Below, piece after piece: positions 36,349 through 46,500 of a stretch of 64,000 nucleotides of DNA. This DNA comes from Paraburkholderia sp. PGU19 (lineage in GTDB: Bacteria > Pseudomonadota > Gammaproteobacteria > Burkholderiales > Burkholderiaceae), in assembly GCF_013426915.1 (NCBI RefSeq), contig NZ_AP023179.1, positions 372,001-436,000 on the forward strand. Direction: 5' to 3'. The first letter of the stretch is position 1. Each line of letters opens with the position of its first letter. A model generated the notes under the pieces. That model did no database searches and had not been told where the DNA came from. It was given only the letters and a program-made list of their open reading frames with translations. A program made the translations under genes and the position numbers.

Positions 36349-37058
36349 TCCGGTTGGCTCCCACATACGAGCGGCAGCTTGCCGGGCAATCGCGATACGG
36401 GACGCGGATCGGCGGGACGTGGCTGGCGCGCGAGCCAGCTCGATACGGCGGTGATGTCCTTGTCGCTCAGCTTCACGGCGATGGTGTGCATGCAGTCAGG
36501 CGCGAGTGCGTGACGCGTGCCCGATCGCCAGGTGCCCATCTGCCCGGCGATATAGCTCGCATGCAGACCGAGCAGACCGGGGATGCCCGGTTGCTGACCC
36601 GTCAACCGCTCGCCGTGACAGGCGGCGCATGCCGGAATGCCGCGCTTCGTGTCGCCTTGCATCACGAGCTGCTTGCCGTAGTCGAGCGTCGCTTGCGGCA
36701 CCGGGTTGGTGTCGGGATTCGGATACGGCGGCTGCAGATCCGCGAAGTACTGGCTGATCTTGCGCAGGTACTCGTCGGGGAGAAACGCGAGCAGATAACC
36801 CATTGGCGGATAGGTGCGGCCGCCGTCGCGAAACGCCGTCAACTGGTTGAACAGATACTCGGCGGGCTTGCCCGCGATACGCGGAAAGTAATCGTTGTTG
36901 CGCCCTTGGCCCTGCGCGCCGTGACAGGTCGTGCAGGCATGCATTTTCTCGTCCATCGCCGATGGTGCGGGTGCGTCGTTCGACGCCGCGAATGACGTCC
37001 GCGCGCAAAGGGCGCACAGCAGCAAAAGGATCGAAGAGCCGATGGTTCTGCGATGCAC
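36345..37058 (-). CDS. Periplasmic diheme cytochrome c (c4-like)
   Basis: The 237-residue protein from a GTG at 37058 has GAGG six bases upstream and the signal peptide VHRRTIGSSILLLLCALC. Heme sites are CTTCH and CAACH in two class I domains (MHACTTCHGAQGQGRNNDYF, then GIPACAACHGERLTGQQPGI), the cytochrome c4 pattern. It heads the oxidase operon and may be a soluble electron donor. The frame is open to 37124 but that longer N-terminus spoils the signal peptide. Confidence 0.88.
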   Translation of the reverse strand: MHRRTIGSSILLLLCALCARTSFAASNDAPAPSAMDEKMHACTTCHGAQGQGRNNDYFPRIAGKPAEYLFNQLTAFRDGGRTYPPMGYLLAFLPDEYLRKISQYFADLQPPYPNPDTNPVPQATLDYGKQLVMQGDTKRGIPACAACHGERLTGQQPGIPGLLGLHASYIAGQMGTWRSGTRHALAPDCMHTIAVKLSDKDITAVSSWLARQPRPADPRPVSRLPGKLPLVCGSQPE

Positions 37059-37443
37059 GACTGGCCTCGTAGGGAAATAGGGTTTGTAGGTATCGTTGTG
37101 TTGCACCCTTGGGAAGAGACGCATTGCGCTCTTCTCTTTTGCTTCTCTACCGCGGCCGCATCAGCGACCCATGACACGCGAATGACTACTGCTCTTGTAT
37201 ACGCGATGCGCGGCGCCGACAGTCTAGTCAAGTCCGCACAAGCATGCAGATGAGGGTACGGATTGACGCGCGCACGCTTCGCGCTTGCCGTCCAACAGGC
37301 AAACGCATTGAAACAGTAAGGCATCGAGATGACGTTGGCGTTGCAATCATCATAGATGGCAATTGGTTACGTTTCAACGCGGCAAAAACAGTTGCAGTAA
37401 TTGTCGCGTCAACTAAGCACTTGTGCAGATACTGCAATTGCAT
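37059..37443. other. Intergenic spacer upstream of the oxidase operon
   Basis: This 385-nt spacer lies between the cytochrome operon start and the 3' end of the LysR gene. It must hold the operon promoter. I find no clear -35/-10 pair, no TTGAT-N4-ATCAA Fnr/Anr site and no convincing gene. A terminator for the LysR gene is not evident. Confidence 0.5.
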
Positions 37444-38337
37444 TCATGTGAGCAGGCGCATGAACGCTTCGCGAGCATCGCTGACGCGTGCACTTTCGCC
37501 GGGACGTCCGGGCAGCAGATGAAACTCGACGGCTGGCAACGGAGGCAGGCCGATCGTCGGCGGACACAGCACCACGCCCGAGCCGATCGACGATTCATTC
37601 AGACATGAGATGCCGAGCCCCGCCTTCAACGCCAGTTGAAGACCCGCCATGCCCGATGCCGAATGCGAGACGAGATACGACACCTTGTTCTCGTCGAGCA
37701 ACCTGACGACGAAGCGTTGCAGCTGACAAGTGGACGGCAGCAGCACGAGATGAAAAGGCGCGGCGACGTGTCGCGGATCGGCGTCGGCGGACATGGCCCA
37801 CACCAGCTTCTCGCGCCGCACGACGGTGCTCGCCGCTTGCGGCCTGTTCGATCCCGCGCGCTTGGTGTCCGGCGCGACGATACGCAGCGACAGGCCGATA
37901 TCGAACGTGGTGTCGTCTTCGACGCTGCTGTCGATCACCGCGCTCGGCAGCACGGTCACGTGCAGGCGCAGCCGCGGATGCTGCTCCGAGAACATTTTCA
38001 GCACGCGCGCGACGTCGTGCGGCCGGTAGTAGTCGGTGATCGCGATGCGCAGTTCGCCATCGAGCGAGCGGCCTTGCAGATCTTCGAATGCCGCTTCGCT
38101 CATCGCCAGAATGCGGCGCGCGTGATCGAGCAGCTTCGCGCCTGCAGGCGTCGCGGTGACGCCCTGCTTGCCGCGCAGGAACAGCGGCTGGCCCGCGCGC
38201 TCTTCGAGCTTCTTCAATTGCTCGCTCGCCGACGACTGCGACAGGAACACCCGTTCCGCGCCGGCCGACACGCTGCCCGCTTCCGCGACGGCAACGAAGG
38301 TGCGCAACTGCGCAAGGTCGAACGCACGCTGGTTCAT
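37444..38337 (-). CDS. LysR-family transcriptional regulator
   Basis: The 297-residue protein has an HTH at residues 5-65 (LAQLRTFVAVAEAGSVSAGA, then LSQSSASEQLKKLEE) and a LysR effector domain. It is divergent from an MFS gene 98 nt away, probably its target. No function for the pair can be fixed. Confidence 0.92.
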   Translation of the reverse strand: MNQRAFDLAQLRTFVAVAEAGSVSAGAERVFLSQSSASEQLKKLEERAGQPLFLRGKQGVTATPAGAKLLDHARRILAMSEAAFEDLQGRSLDGELRIAITDYYRPHDVARVLKMFSEQHPRLRLHVTVLPSAVIDSSVEDDTTFDIGLSLRIVAPDTKRAGSNRPQAASTVVRREKLVWAMSADADPRHVAAPFHLVLLPSTCQLQRFVVRLLDENKVSYLVSHSASGMAGLQLALKAGLGISCLNESSIGSGVVLCPPTIGLPPLPAVEFHLLPGRPGESARVSDAREAFMRLLT

Positions 38338-38435
38338 GTTTCGGATTCTCCGATGGATGGCATTCTATTTTCCCGCTTTTCCGATTGATCGTCCAATCCT
38401 ACGATAGCCGTCAACCGATACAACTGGAGGCGATC

Positions 38436-39713
38436 GTGGGACAGGGATCTGGAATGGGCGGCAATCACCGCTGGAAGGTGCTGGGTGTCGGCTTTGCCGC
38501 GAACGCGAGCTTTTCGGCCGCTTTTTCGGGCATTCCGACGACGGCGATTTTTCTGCGCAACGGCTATCACATCGGCAACGGCGGGCTGGGCCTCGTGCTC
38601 GGCATGCTGGGGCTCGGCATCGCGATCAGCGAATTGCCGTGGGGATTGCTCACCGACCGTTGGGGTGACCGGCGCGTGCTGCTGCTCGGCCTCCTGACGA
38701 CGGCGGCCGCGCTTGCCGCGATGGCAGGCTTCGTGGTGCCGCACGGCGCCGACGCGCCGGGCATCGTGCCGCTTGCGCTCGGATTGCTGGCCGTCGGGCT
38801 GCTGGGCGGCAGCGTCAACGGATCGAGCGGACGCGCGGTGATGGCGTGGTTTCGCGAAGGCGAGCGCGGCCTCGCGATGAGCATCCGGCAGACGGCCGTG
38901 CCCGCTGGCGGCGGATTGGGCGCGCTGGCGTTGCCGTCGCTTGCCGCGCATTTCGGCTTTGTGGCCGTGTATGGCGTGCTCGCCGCGCTGTGCGCGGTGA
39001 CCGCGTGGTTCGCGTGGCGCTGGCTGCACGAGCCGCCCGTCGCGGCTGCGTCGGGAGCGCAGCATGCAGCGGCTGGCGGCGAGTTCGCCGCCGCGCCCAT
39101 TTCGCCGCTGCGCGATGCCGGCGTGTGGCGTGTCGCGCTGGGCATCGGCGTGCTGTGCGTGCCGCAACTGGCCGTCGTGACGTTCGCGACGGTCTTTCTG
39201 CATGACTTCGGCCACGCAGGCGTGTTCGCGATCAGCGCAACGATGGCCGCCGTGCAGACGGGCGCCGCCGTTGCGCGCGTCTGGAGCGGGCGCTGGACGG
39301 ACCGGCACGGCAACCGGCGCCAGTACATGCGCGCCTGCAGCGTGCTGACGGCGCTGCTGTTCGCGACGCTCGCGTTGATTGCCGCGGGAGCCAACGGCGC
39401 GCACGGCGCGATCACGATCGTGCTCGCGGCGATGGTGGTGCTCGGCGGCGTGAGCGCGTCCGCATGGCACGGCGTCGCCTACACGGAACTTGCGACACTC
39501 GCGGGCACGCGCCGCGCGGGTACCGCGCTGGCGATGGGCAACACGTGCGCGTTCATGACCCTGTTCGTCACACCGCTTGTCATTCCGCCGCTGCTCGTGG
39601 CGACCTCGTGGCCGGCCGTGTGGGCAATCGCGAGCGTGTGCGCGCTGATTGCGCTGCCCGTCTTCCCGCGGCCCGTGCGCACGGCGCGGTATGCGTCGAG
39701 AGCCAGGGCGTGA
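38436..39713 (+). CDS. MFS transporter
   Basis: The protein is 425 residues from a GTG at 38436, five bases after GGAGG; an ATG at 38454 is an alternative and a TTG at 38385 is unlikely. Twelve helices are predicted, with the MFS loop GLLTDRWGDRRVLLLG between TM2 and TM3 and a second loop WSGRWTDRHGNRRQ, so both halves carry the motif. Substrate unknown; layout beside a divergent LysR suggests an inducible efflux or uptake system. A terminator follows. Confidence 0.88.
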   Translation: MGQGSGMGGNHRWKVLGVGFAANASFSAAFSGIPTTAIFLRNGYHIGNGGLGLVLGMLGLGIAISELPWGLLTDRWGDRRVLLLGLLTTAAALAAMAGFVVPHGADAPGIVPLALGLLAVGLLGGSVNGSSGRAVMAWFREGERGLAMSIRQTAVPAGGGLGALALPSLAAHFGFVAVYGVLAALCAVTAWFAWRWLHEPPVAAASGAQHAAAGGEFAAAPISPLRDAGVWRVALGIGVLCVPQLAVVTFATVFLHDFGHAGVFAISATMAAVQTGAAVARVWSGRWTDRHGNRRQYMRACSVLTALLFATLALIAAGANGAHGAITIVLAAMVVLGGVSASAWHGVAYTELATLAGTRRAGTALAMGNTCAFMTLFVTPLVIPPLLVATSWPAVWAIASVCALIALPVFPRPVRTARYASRARA

Positions 39714-40358
39714 TCGCGTCGACACGTTCTTGAACATCTCTTTTGGCGTCCGGTCATGATCCGGACGCATTTTTATTTTTGCGTTATTTCTTCAAGGCGA
39801 AGTTAATCGAATTCACCCTATGGCTGGAAATCGATGTGATGTGTCTGATATTTCTGTCATAAAAGTAGGAATTATTTTGGAAATTGATTTTTGTGGATTT
39901 CGCTTTCTAAGCGACTTCTTCTCTCTAGAGCGAATTGCGCGACTTTGATTCCCTTGCGTACCTCGTATTCACTGCGAATCTAAGATGCATTGGCGTGAAT
40001 TTGCGAGAGCGGGCTCGGTGCGCCGATTACCTCTGCGCGCCGCCATCCTGCACGCTATGCTTTCCTAACGTGTCTTTGGAAACTTCGGAAATGGTGCGAT
40101 GAAAATGGTTAAGCGTTATCTCAATGGAAGTGTCTGAAATCGGTAATTACTCAACGAAACTTGTACTTTGTCTTTGAATCGGCCATTGATTCGGAACTCT
40201 CTGATATTCCATTTTTGTCGTAAATGTTTTGATTCACTTTGTCGGAACATGATTCGTTATATGTCGCGAGCGTTGTCGTAAAGCGGGCTCGTTTCGACGT
40301 TGCTGCGAAATGAGCGTTTCGACATCGACAAACACAAATCAATAACAAGGCGGCAATA
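39714..40358. other. AT-rich spacer upstream of the response-regulator cluster
   Basis: This 645-nt stretch starts with a terminator and then becomes clearly AT-richer than the rest of the window, with tracts such as GGAATTATTTTGGAAATTG. It has stop codons in all frames over most of its length. The only open frame of size (40151-40375, minus, 74 residues) has no recognisable features and covers the start of the first regulator. It may hold a silenced promoter, a small RNA, or be the scar of an acquired segment. Confidence 0.6.
39746..39778 (+). terminator. Rho-independent terminator after the MFS gene
   Basis: GCGTCCGG-TCATGAT-CCGGACGC forms a perfect 8-bp stem followed by ATTTTTATTTTT, 32 nt after the MFS stop. 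Confidence 0.88.
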
Positions 40359-41027
40359 GTGAATCTTCGAATCATGCTGGCAGACGATCATCCGTTTGTT
40401 CTGCTCGGTATCCGGGCCACGCTCGTGGCGCACGGAGGATTCACGATCGTCGGCGAAGCGACGAGCCCTTCGTCGCTCGTTCAACTGATGGGTAAGACCT
40501 CATGCGATGTGCTGGTCACGGACCTGACCATGCCGGATGCGTCGGGTGACGCGGACGACGGGCTGCGGCTCATCCGGCGCATTCGCGGCGGCTGGCCCGA
40601 GGTGCGCATCGTCGTGCTGACCAGTCTGACCAACGCGGCCATTCTCCGGTCGATCGTGTCCGACGGTGTGATCGGCATGCTCAACAAGAGCGAATCGATG
40701 GACGAGCTGGCCGCGGCTATCCGCGCGGCGGGCGCGGGCCGTTCCTACGTCAGCCAGTCGATCCTGCTGACGCTCGCAGAAGCGAGCGGTGAGCCGCTTG
40801 GCATGTCGCCCATGCGCAATCTTTCCCCGCGCCAGGCCGAGGTGATCCGCATGTTCGTGCGTGGCAAGTCGATCTCCGAAATCGCCCGCGACCTGGGGCG
40901 CGATGTCCGGACGGTCAGCCGGCAAAAGCGCGATGCAATGGCGAAGCTCGGCGTCAGCAATGATCCGGGGCTTTTTGCGTTCGTGCGAGCGTACGGACTT
41001 GCGCAGAAAGTTGTGCAGGATCGCTAA
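40359..41027 (+). CDS. NarL/LuxR-family response regulator (first of three)
   Basis: The 222-residue protein starts with GTG at 40359, preceded by AAGGCGG. The receiver domain has acidic residues Asp9/Asp10, phospho-acceptor Asp55 (VTDLTMPD) and Lys110 (GMLNKS). The C-terminal LuxR HTH runs from about 150 (LSPRQAEVIRMFVRGKS). No histidine kinase is adjacent; the nearest is the hybrid kinase at 43542. Two related regulators follow on the same strand, so this is the first gene of the cluster, just behind an AT-rich spacer. Confidence 0.93.
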   Translation: MNLRIMLADDHPFVLLGIRATLVAHGGFTIVGEATSPSSLVQLMGKTSCDVLVTDLTMPDASGDADDGLRLIRRIRGGWPEVRIVVLTSLTNAAILRSIVSDGVIGMLNKSESMDELAAAIRAAGAGRSYVSQSILLTLAEASGEPLGMSPMRNLSPRQAEVIRMFVRGKSISEIARDLGRDVRTVSRQKRDAMAKLGVSNDPGLFAFVRAYGLAQKVVQDR

Positions 41028-41090
41028 TCAAATGTCATCGCTAAATGATTCTTCCAAATTCAGAGAAGTCTTATGTCGGGGGGTGGTTGA

Positions 41091-41873
41091 ATGTCTGATC
41101 CTCAGCCGGCTAAGGGCTCGCCCAATCAATACCAAGCTACAGAGCACAGGGAGCGACCACGCGTGAATATCAGAAAGGACGTGACACTGCCAATCCGTAC
41201 CATCATCGCTGACGACCATCCATTGGTCCTGCTCGCGATGGAGAATCTGATGTCGGGGTTTCCGAATATCGAAATCGTTGGGAAGGCAACGGACTCAGCG
41301 GAGTTGTTCGCAGAGGCGCAGCGTGTCAAATGCGAGCTTGTCGTCATGGATCTGCACATGCCGGGCGGCGCCCATGGCGACGGCGTCGACATGGTTCGAC
41401 AGTTCAAGGAACGTCATCCCGACGTCGTGATCGTGGTGCTGACCATGGAAATCGCGGCGGATTCCCTGCAAAAGGTGATTTCGCTGGGCGTGGGTGCGGT
41501 CGTCAGCAAGCGCGACCGTATCGATCTGATTCATGTGGCGATCATCACCGCGTTGGCGCGCGAATGCTATGTCGGTCCCGCCATTCGCGCGCTGCTCGCC
41601 GACGCCACGTTGTCGCGCCGGATCGACTATGTCCGACAGGTTCTTTCGCGGCGCGAACTCGAAGTGTTGACGCACTATGCGACCGGGCGCGGCGTGACCG
41701 AAATTGCGCTGAGGCTCGGTCGTAGCGTAAAGACGATCAGCGCACAGAAATGCACTGCAATGCGCAAGCTGTCGCTGCAGAGCGATGCTGATCTGTTCCG
41801 GTTCGCCGTCGAACATGGTCTGGTGCCTGACGATCCATCAAGTGGCCCGGGCGGATTGGGCAAACGAGGCTGA
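41091..41873 (+). CDS. NarL/LuxR-family response regulator (second of three)
   Basis: The 260-residue protein has a receiver with Asp41/Asp42, phospho-acceptor Asp87 (VVMDLHMPG) and Lys (VVSKRD), and a LuxR HTH (LSRRELEVLTHYATGRGVTE). The 24 residues before VNIRKDV are not receiver-like; a GTG at 41163 preceded by GGGAG could be the true start. It is closer in style to the RcsB/BvgA class than to classic NarL. It lies 63 nt after the first regulator. Confidence 0.92.
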   Translation: MSDPQPAKGSPNQYQATEHRERPRVNIRKDVTLPIRTIIADDHPLVLLAMENLMSGFPNIEIVGKATDSAELFAEAQRVKCELVVMDLHMPGGAHGDGVDMVRQFKERHPDVVIVVLTMEIAADSLQKVISLGVGAVVSKRDRIDLIHVAIITALARECYVGPAIRALLADATLSRRIDYVRQVLSRRELEVLTHYATGRGVTEIALRLGRSVKTISAQKCTAMRKLSLQSDADLFRFAVEHGLVPDDPSSGPGGLGKRG

Positions 41874-41930
41874 CGCAGCGAAGCTGCGACCCTGGCGAAG
41901 TGACCGTCCTCGAGGGGAACGCGCTGTACG

Positions 41931-42602
41931 GTGACGGTCCATCAACAAGATCACAACAAGATGGAAAACAAGATTCGCGTCATCGTCGCCGACGATCACG
42001 CGTGCGTGCGCATGGGCGTGAGGTGTTTGCTGGAACAGATCGCACATGTGGCGGTGGCGGGCGAAGCAGCGAGCACGCAGGCACTCGCCGAACTGCTCGA
42101 TGCGTGCGCATGCGACGTCGTCGTGACGGATATTGGCATGCCGGGCATCGACGGAGAAAGCAACGCGATCCAGTTCCTGCGGCGGCTGCTGCATCACATG
42201 CCTCAGTTGCCGGTTGTCGTGCTCACCATGGTCCATCAGCCGTCGATCCTGATGGGGCTGCTGCAGCATGGCGTCGCTGCGATCGTCGACAAGCGCGATA
42301 TCACCTCATCGCTGGTTCACGCAATCGACGCCGCGCTGACTGGCCAGGGTTATTTGTCGGATCACGCGCGCGCCGCCATTGCGAAGGCGGGCACACCGCA
42401 ACCGCGGGCCGGCGTGATGAGCGCAGGCGAATGGAAAGTCTTCACGATGTACGTGAGCGGCCTGACGATCGGCCAGATTGCCACCAAGCTGAACCGCAGC
42501 GCAAAGACGATCAGCACGCAGAAGCGCAATGCGATGCGCAAGCTGGGACTCGAGACGGAGGCCGACCTAATCGATTATGCCTGCCAGATCGGCCTCACCT
42601 GA
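41931..42602 (+). CDS. NarL/LuxR-family response regulator (third of three)
   Basis: The 223-residue protein starts with a GTG at 41931 (GAGGGG upstream, spacing slightly long) or an ATG at 41961. Its receiver has phospho-acceptor Asp67 (VVTDIGMPG) and Lys (IVDKRD), and its LuxR HTH is degenerate at the front (MSAGEWKVFTMYVSGLTIGQ) but keeps the recognition region SAKTISTQKRNAMRKLGL. All three regulators share the core TISxQK near the HTH, suggesting duplication. 57 nt separate it from the second. Confidence 0.92.
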   Translation: MTVHQQDHNKMENKIRVIVADDHACVRMGVRCLLEQIAHVAVAGEAASTQALAELLDACACDVVVTDIGMPGIDGESNAIQFLRRLLHHMPQLPVVVLTMVHQPSILMGLLQHGVAAIVDKRDITSSLVHAIDAALTGQGYLSDHARAAIAKAGTPQPRAGVMSAGEWKVFTMYVSGLTIGQIATKLNRSAKTISTQKRNAMRKLGLETEADLIDYACQIGLT

Positions 42603-42784
42603 ATGATTTCGGAGTTGTCCGATTCTCTATCTCGTTCGCCGGACCAACAATCGCCGGTTGGACTCGCGGATCGCGGGGGAGCGGCGCCAGCACCATTGAT
42701 TTGCCATGCAAATCAATCGACACCAGGCGCAAGCATGTAAGCCGTCTCAAAAAGCTGTCGGGACGAGCCGTTACGGGAGGATGC

Positions 42785-43531
42785 ATGTCAGGGCTGGGAA
42801 AGCGATTGGTTGTCGAAGGTGCCGGGACGGCGTGGCTCGTGTTCGTTGGATGCGGCACGGCCGTGCTCAACACCGGCGCGCAAGGTAATAGCGTTTTAGC
42901 TGTGCCGCTCGCATTCGGTCTCGCGCTGGCTACAGCCACTTACGTACTCGGGCGCTTCTCCGGCGCTCACTTCAATCCCGCCGTCACCGTGGGTTACGTG
43001 ACCGCGCAGCGGTTTCCCGTCCGCGATCTCGCGCCCTATATCGCAGCGCAGGTGCTTGGCGCGCTCGCGGGCGCGGCGCTGCTCGTCTACATCGCCAGCG
43101 GCCGCCCCGGCTTCGAACTCGCAGCGAGTGAATTCGGCGCGAACGGATATGGCGACCATTCTCCCGACGACTATCAGCTTCATTCCGCGCTGGCCGTCGA
43201 AATCACCATGTCGTTTGCGTTCGTGCTGGCACGCATGCTCGTGTCCAACGGCCAATCGGCGAACCTGATCGATCCGCTCGTCGCAGGCGTGTGGCTGATG
43301 CTGAGCTACGTCGTCGCGACGCCCATCACCAATGGATCATTGAATCCTGCGCGTTCGACCGGACCGGCTCTGTTCGTCGGCGACTGGGCGCTCCACCAGT
43401 TGTGGCTCTTCTGGGCGGCTCCGCTGGCGGGCGGCATGCTCGCCGGCCTGCTCCATTCGCGACTGTTCGGCGACCCGGGCGATATCTTCGCGCGGCCGTC
43501 CCGCGAGAGCCAGCACGGCGAGTCGGCGTGA
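42785..43531 (+). CDS. Aquaporin Z-type MIP channel
   Basis: The 248-residue protein has six helices and the two NPA motifs, FNPAVT and LNPARS, in the standard half-helix positions. The segment RSTGPALF after the second NPA is typical of water-selective aquaporins rather than glycerol facilitators. GGGAGG is four bases before the ATG at 42785. It lies between the third regulator (182-nt gap) and the hybrid kinase (10-nt gap), so it may be co-transcribed with the kinase. Regulation by osmotic signals is speculation. Confidence 0.93.
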   Translation: MSGLGKRLVVEGAGTAWLVFVGCGTAVLNTGAQGNSVLAVPLAFGLALATATYVLGRFSGAHFNPAVTVGYVTAQRFPVRDLAPYIAAQVLGALAGAALLVYIASGRPGFELAASEFGANGYGDHSPDDYQLHSALAVEITMSFAFVLARMLVSNGQSANLIDPLVAGVWLMLSYVVATPITNGSLNPARSTGPALFVGDWALHQLWLFWAAPLAGGMLAGLLHSRLFGDPGDIFARPSRESQHGESA

Positions 43532-43541
43532 GCGTTCGCAT

Positions 43542-46500
43542 ATGTACCGTTCGCGCATCTCCGCTCATTCCCGTGTTCATTCCACACATCGCGCCTGGCT
43601 AATCGGCGTCCGCCTTGCGCTGAAGGCAAGCCTCGCGTTGCTGTTGATACTGCTGAGCGGTCAACAGGTCCATGCCGCGCTCGGCGCGCGGCCACAAGCG
43701 TTTCCTCCCAAACTGACAGTCGGCGTGCTCGCCAGCGGCTGGTCGCCTTTCGAGATGTTTCAGGAAGGCCGCTTCACCGGGCTGAGCGTCGACTATCTGC
43801 GCGCCGTCGTTGGGCCGGATGTCGAGATCACGACGAAGTCGTATACAGACCTGAACCAGTTGCTCGCCGCGGCGTGCGCGAATCGCGTCGACGTGCTGAT
43901 GAGCATCGCCCGCACGCCGGACCGCGAGCATTGCCTGTCATTCTCGGTGCCGTATTTCCGCGGATCGACTTCCGTCGTGACGCGGGCGAGCAATGCGATG
44001 GGCGAGGCACAGGTGCAAAGCGCGCGCGTCGCCATCGAGCGCGGGTTCGCGCTCGGCGCCGTGCTGCGCGAGCGCTTCCCGCGTGCACGTATCGATAGCT
44101 TCGCCGACACGCTTGCCGCGTTGCGCGCAATCAAGCGGGGTGACGACGACGCCTATTTCGGCTTTACACCTGCCGTGCGGCATTATCTGGCGGACCCGGA
44201 ATTCCGTGACCTGAGTATCGCGTTCGAGGAGACGGGGCAGGCGAGCGAGATGCGCTTCGCCGTGCCTGCCGGCAAAAGCGACCTGCGCGACAAGCTCGAC
44301 CGCGGGCTGTCCGCGTTGCGACCGGACGACGAAGCCGCAATCCGGGCGCGCTGGATCGGCGGCAGCTTCGAAGCGCGGTCCGCACCGGCGGTGTCCAATC
44401 TCGTGCTGAGCCGTGAAGAGCAGGCGTGGCTGAGGTCGCTTCCGCCGCTCTCGGTCGGCTTCGACGCCGACTGGGCGCCGTTCAGCACGCTCGACGACCT
44501 CGGCCGTCCCTCGGGCATCGCCGCCGACTATCTCGACTATCTGGGCCGCACGCTCGGCCTCTCGTTCCACCGCGCGCCGGCGAAGGACTGGACGACCACG
44601 ATTGCCGGTTTCAACCGCGGCAACGTCGCGCTGCTCGCGACTGCCACGCGCAATGATCCTCAACTGGAGCATGCGACTTTCACCCGCGCGTACGAAACGT
44701 ATCCGCTTGTCATCGTCGCGCGCGAAGCCGAACCTGCTGCGCGTAGCCTCAGCGATTTTGCCGCGCGCCGCATCGTGGTGTCGATGCATAGCCAGGGGGC
44801 GTTGCCATTCGAGTTGTACGGCGTCGCCGCGACGCACGCGACGGTCGCGCCAAGTCTCGATGCGGCGCTGAAACTGCTGGCCGCCGGAGGCGCCGACACG
44901 CTGGTTGGCAACGTCGCCGAGATCGACGCTGCGCTGACACGGGAATATGCCGGCGTGCTGAAAGTGGTCAGCGTGGTGCGCGAGCCAGATCCCGTTGGCT
45001 TCGCGGTTCGTGACGACCTCGCGCCGCTGGCGGGGCTGATCGACCGCGCGCTGCTCGCGATGCCGGCGTCGGAGCGTCAACGCATCCGTCAGAAATGGGT
45101 GACAGGCGACCCACCGCCGCAAGGCGGCTGGAGCGTGACGGCGCTGCGGCTGCTGCCTGTGCTGATCGGTATCGGCGTCGTGCTGTTGCTGACGTTGCGG
45201 GCGTATGTGTTGCTGCAGCGCGAAGTCGGCCGGCGTGAGCGCACCGAGCGTGAGCTCGAATCGCAACTGAACTTCCAGCAGACGATGATGGAAATGGTCC
45301 CGTATCCGCTCGTCGCAAAAGATCTGCAAGGACGCTACATCGGCGTCAACCGGGCTTACGAGCAAGCGACGGGCCTCAGGCGTGAAGCCGTGATCGGCCG
45401 AACGAGCACGGACGTTCATGCCTGGGGAGAGAACAACAGCTTGCGTCTCGAGCAGCTGACACGCGAGGCGCTGCAAAGCGGCACGGCCACGCAGATCGAA
45501 CTGGAGTTCGAAGACAGTCAGTACGACAGCCGGCACGGTCTCTTTTGCGTGTGCGTCTGCAACGGCGTCGACGGCACGCCGCTGTGCGTGCTCGGCACGC
45601 TCGTCGACATTACGGATATCCGTCGCGCTGAAATGCTGGCAAGCGAGACGCAGCGGCGTCTCGTCGACGTAACCAGCTCGTTGCCGGCCGTGGTGTTCCA
45701 GTTGCGCCGCGGGCTCGATGGCCAGTACACGTTCCCCTATGTGGGCGGCGATACCAAACAGTTGCTGGGTTACGACAGTACTGTTCTGATGCGGCGCGCC
45801 ACGCTCAATTTTGGCTCCATTTGCGCGGACGACCGTCCCGGCGTCGTCGCCGCACTCGAACGGTCCGCTGCAATGTCGGAACCGCTGCACCTGGAGTTTC
45901 GGATCGACGGTCCCGGCGAGCAGCGTTGGGTGCGCGCGGAGCTCGTGCCGCGTCGCGAGCCGAGTGATGCGACCGTCTGGAGCGGCTATTGGGTCGACGC
46001 GAGCATCGAACGGCTGCGCGCCGACGAACTGGCTCGGGCGCGCGATCTGGCCCAAGCGGCGTCGCGCGCAAAAGACGACTTCCTCGCGATGATGAGCCAC
46101 GAAATCCGCACGCCGATGAATGGCGTGCTCGGACTTGTCGAAGTCCTGGAGCGCACCCGGCTCGATGCCGATCAGGGCGAGATGCTCGGGATGATTCACG
46201 AATCGGCGGGTGCACTGCTGCAGATTCTCGACGACCTGCTCGACTATTCGAAGATCGAGGCGGGACGACTGACCATCGAATCCGAGCCGATCGACCTGCG
46301 TGATCTGGTCGATACGGCGGTTGGCCTGTTGGCGGGGCGAGCGCATGAGAAAGGGCTCAAAGTGCGCGTCGATATCGATCCGCAAGTCGCCGCGACGCTG
46401 CGCGGCGATAGCGTACGGCTGCGACAAATCCTGTTCAATCTGCTCGGCAACGCGATCAAATTTACGCCGCAGGGCGAGGTCGATGTGAACGTGAAGGTAG

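Noticed and set aside
38334..39770. 478-codon minus-strand open frame opposite the MFS gene
   Set aside because: It is antisense to a clear 12-helix transporter and its own product is Arg/His-rich without any domain.
40151..40375. Possible 74-residue gene in the AT-rich spacer
   Set aside because: It has no recognisable sequence, its start region covers the start of the first response regulator, and its composition is mixed. A hydrophobic stretch alone does not support it.
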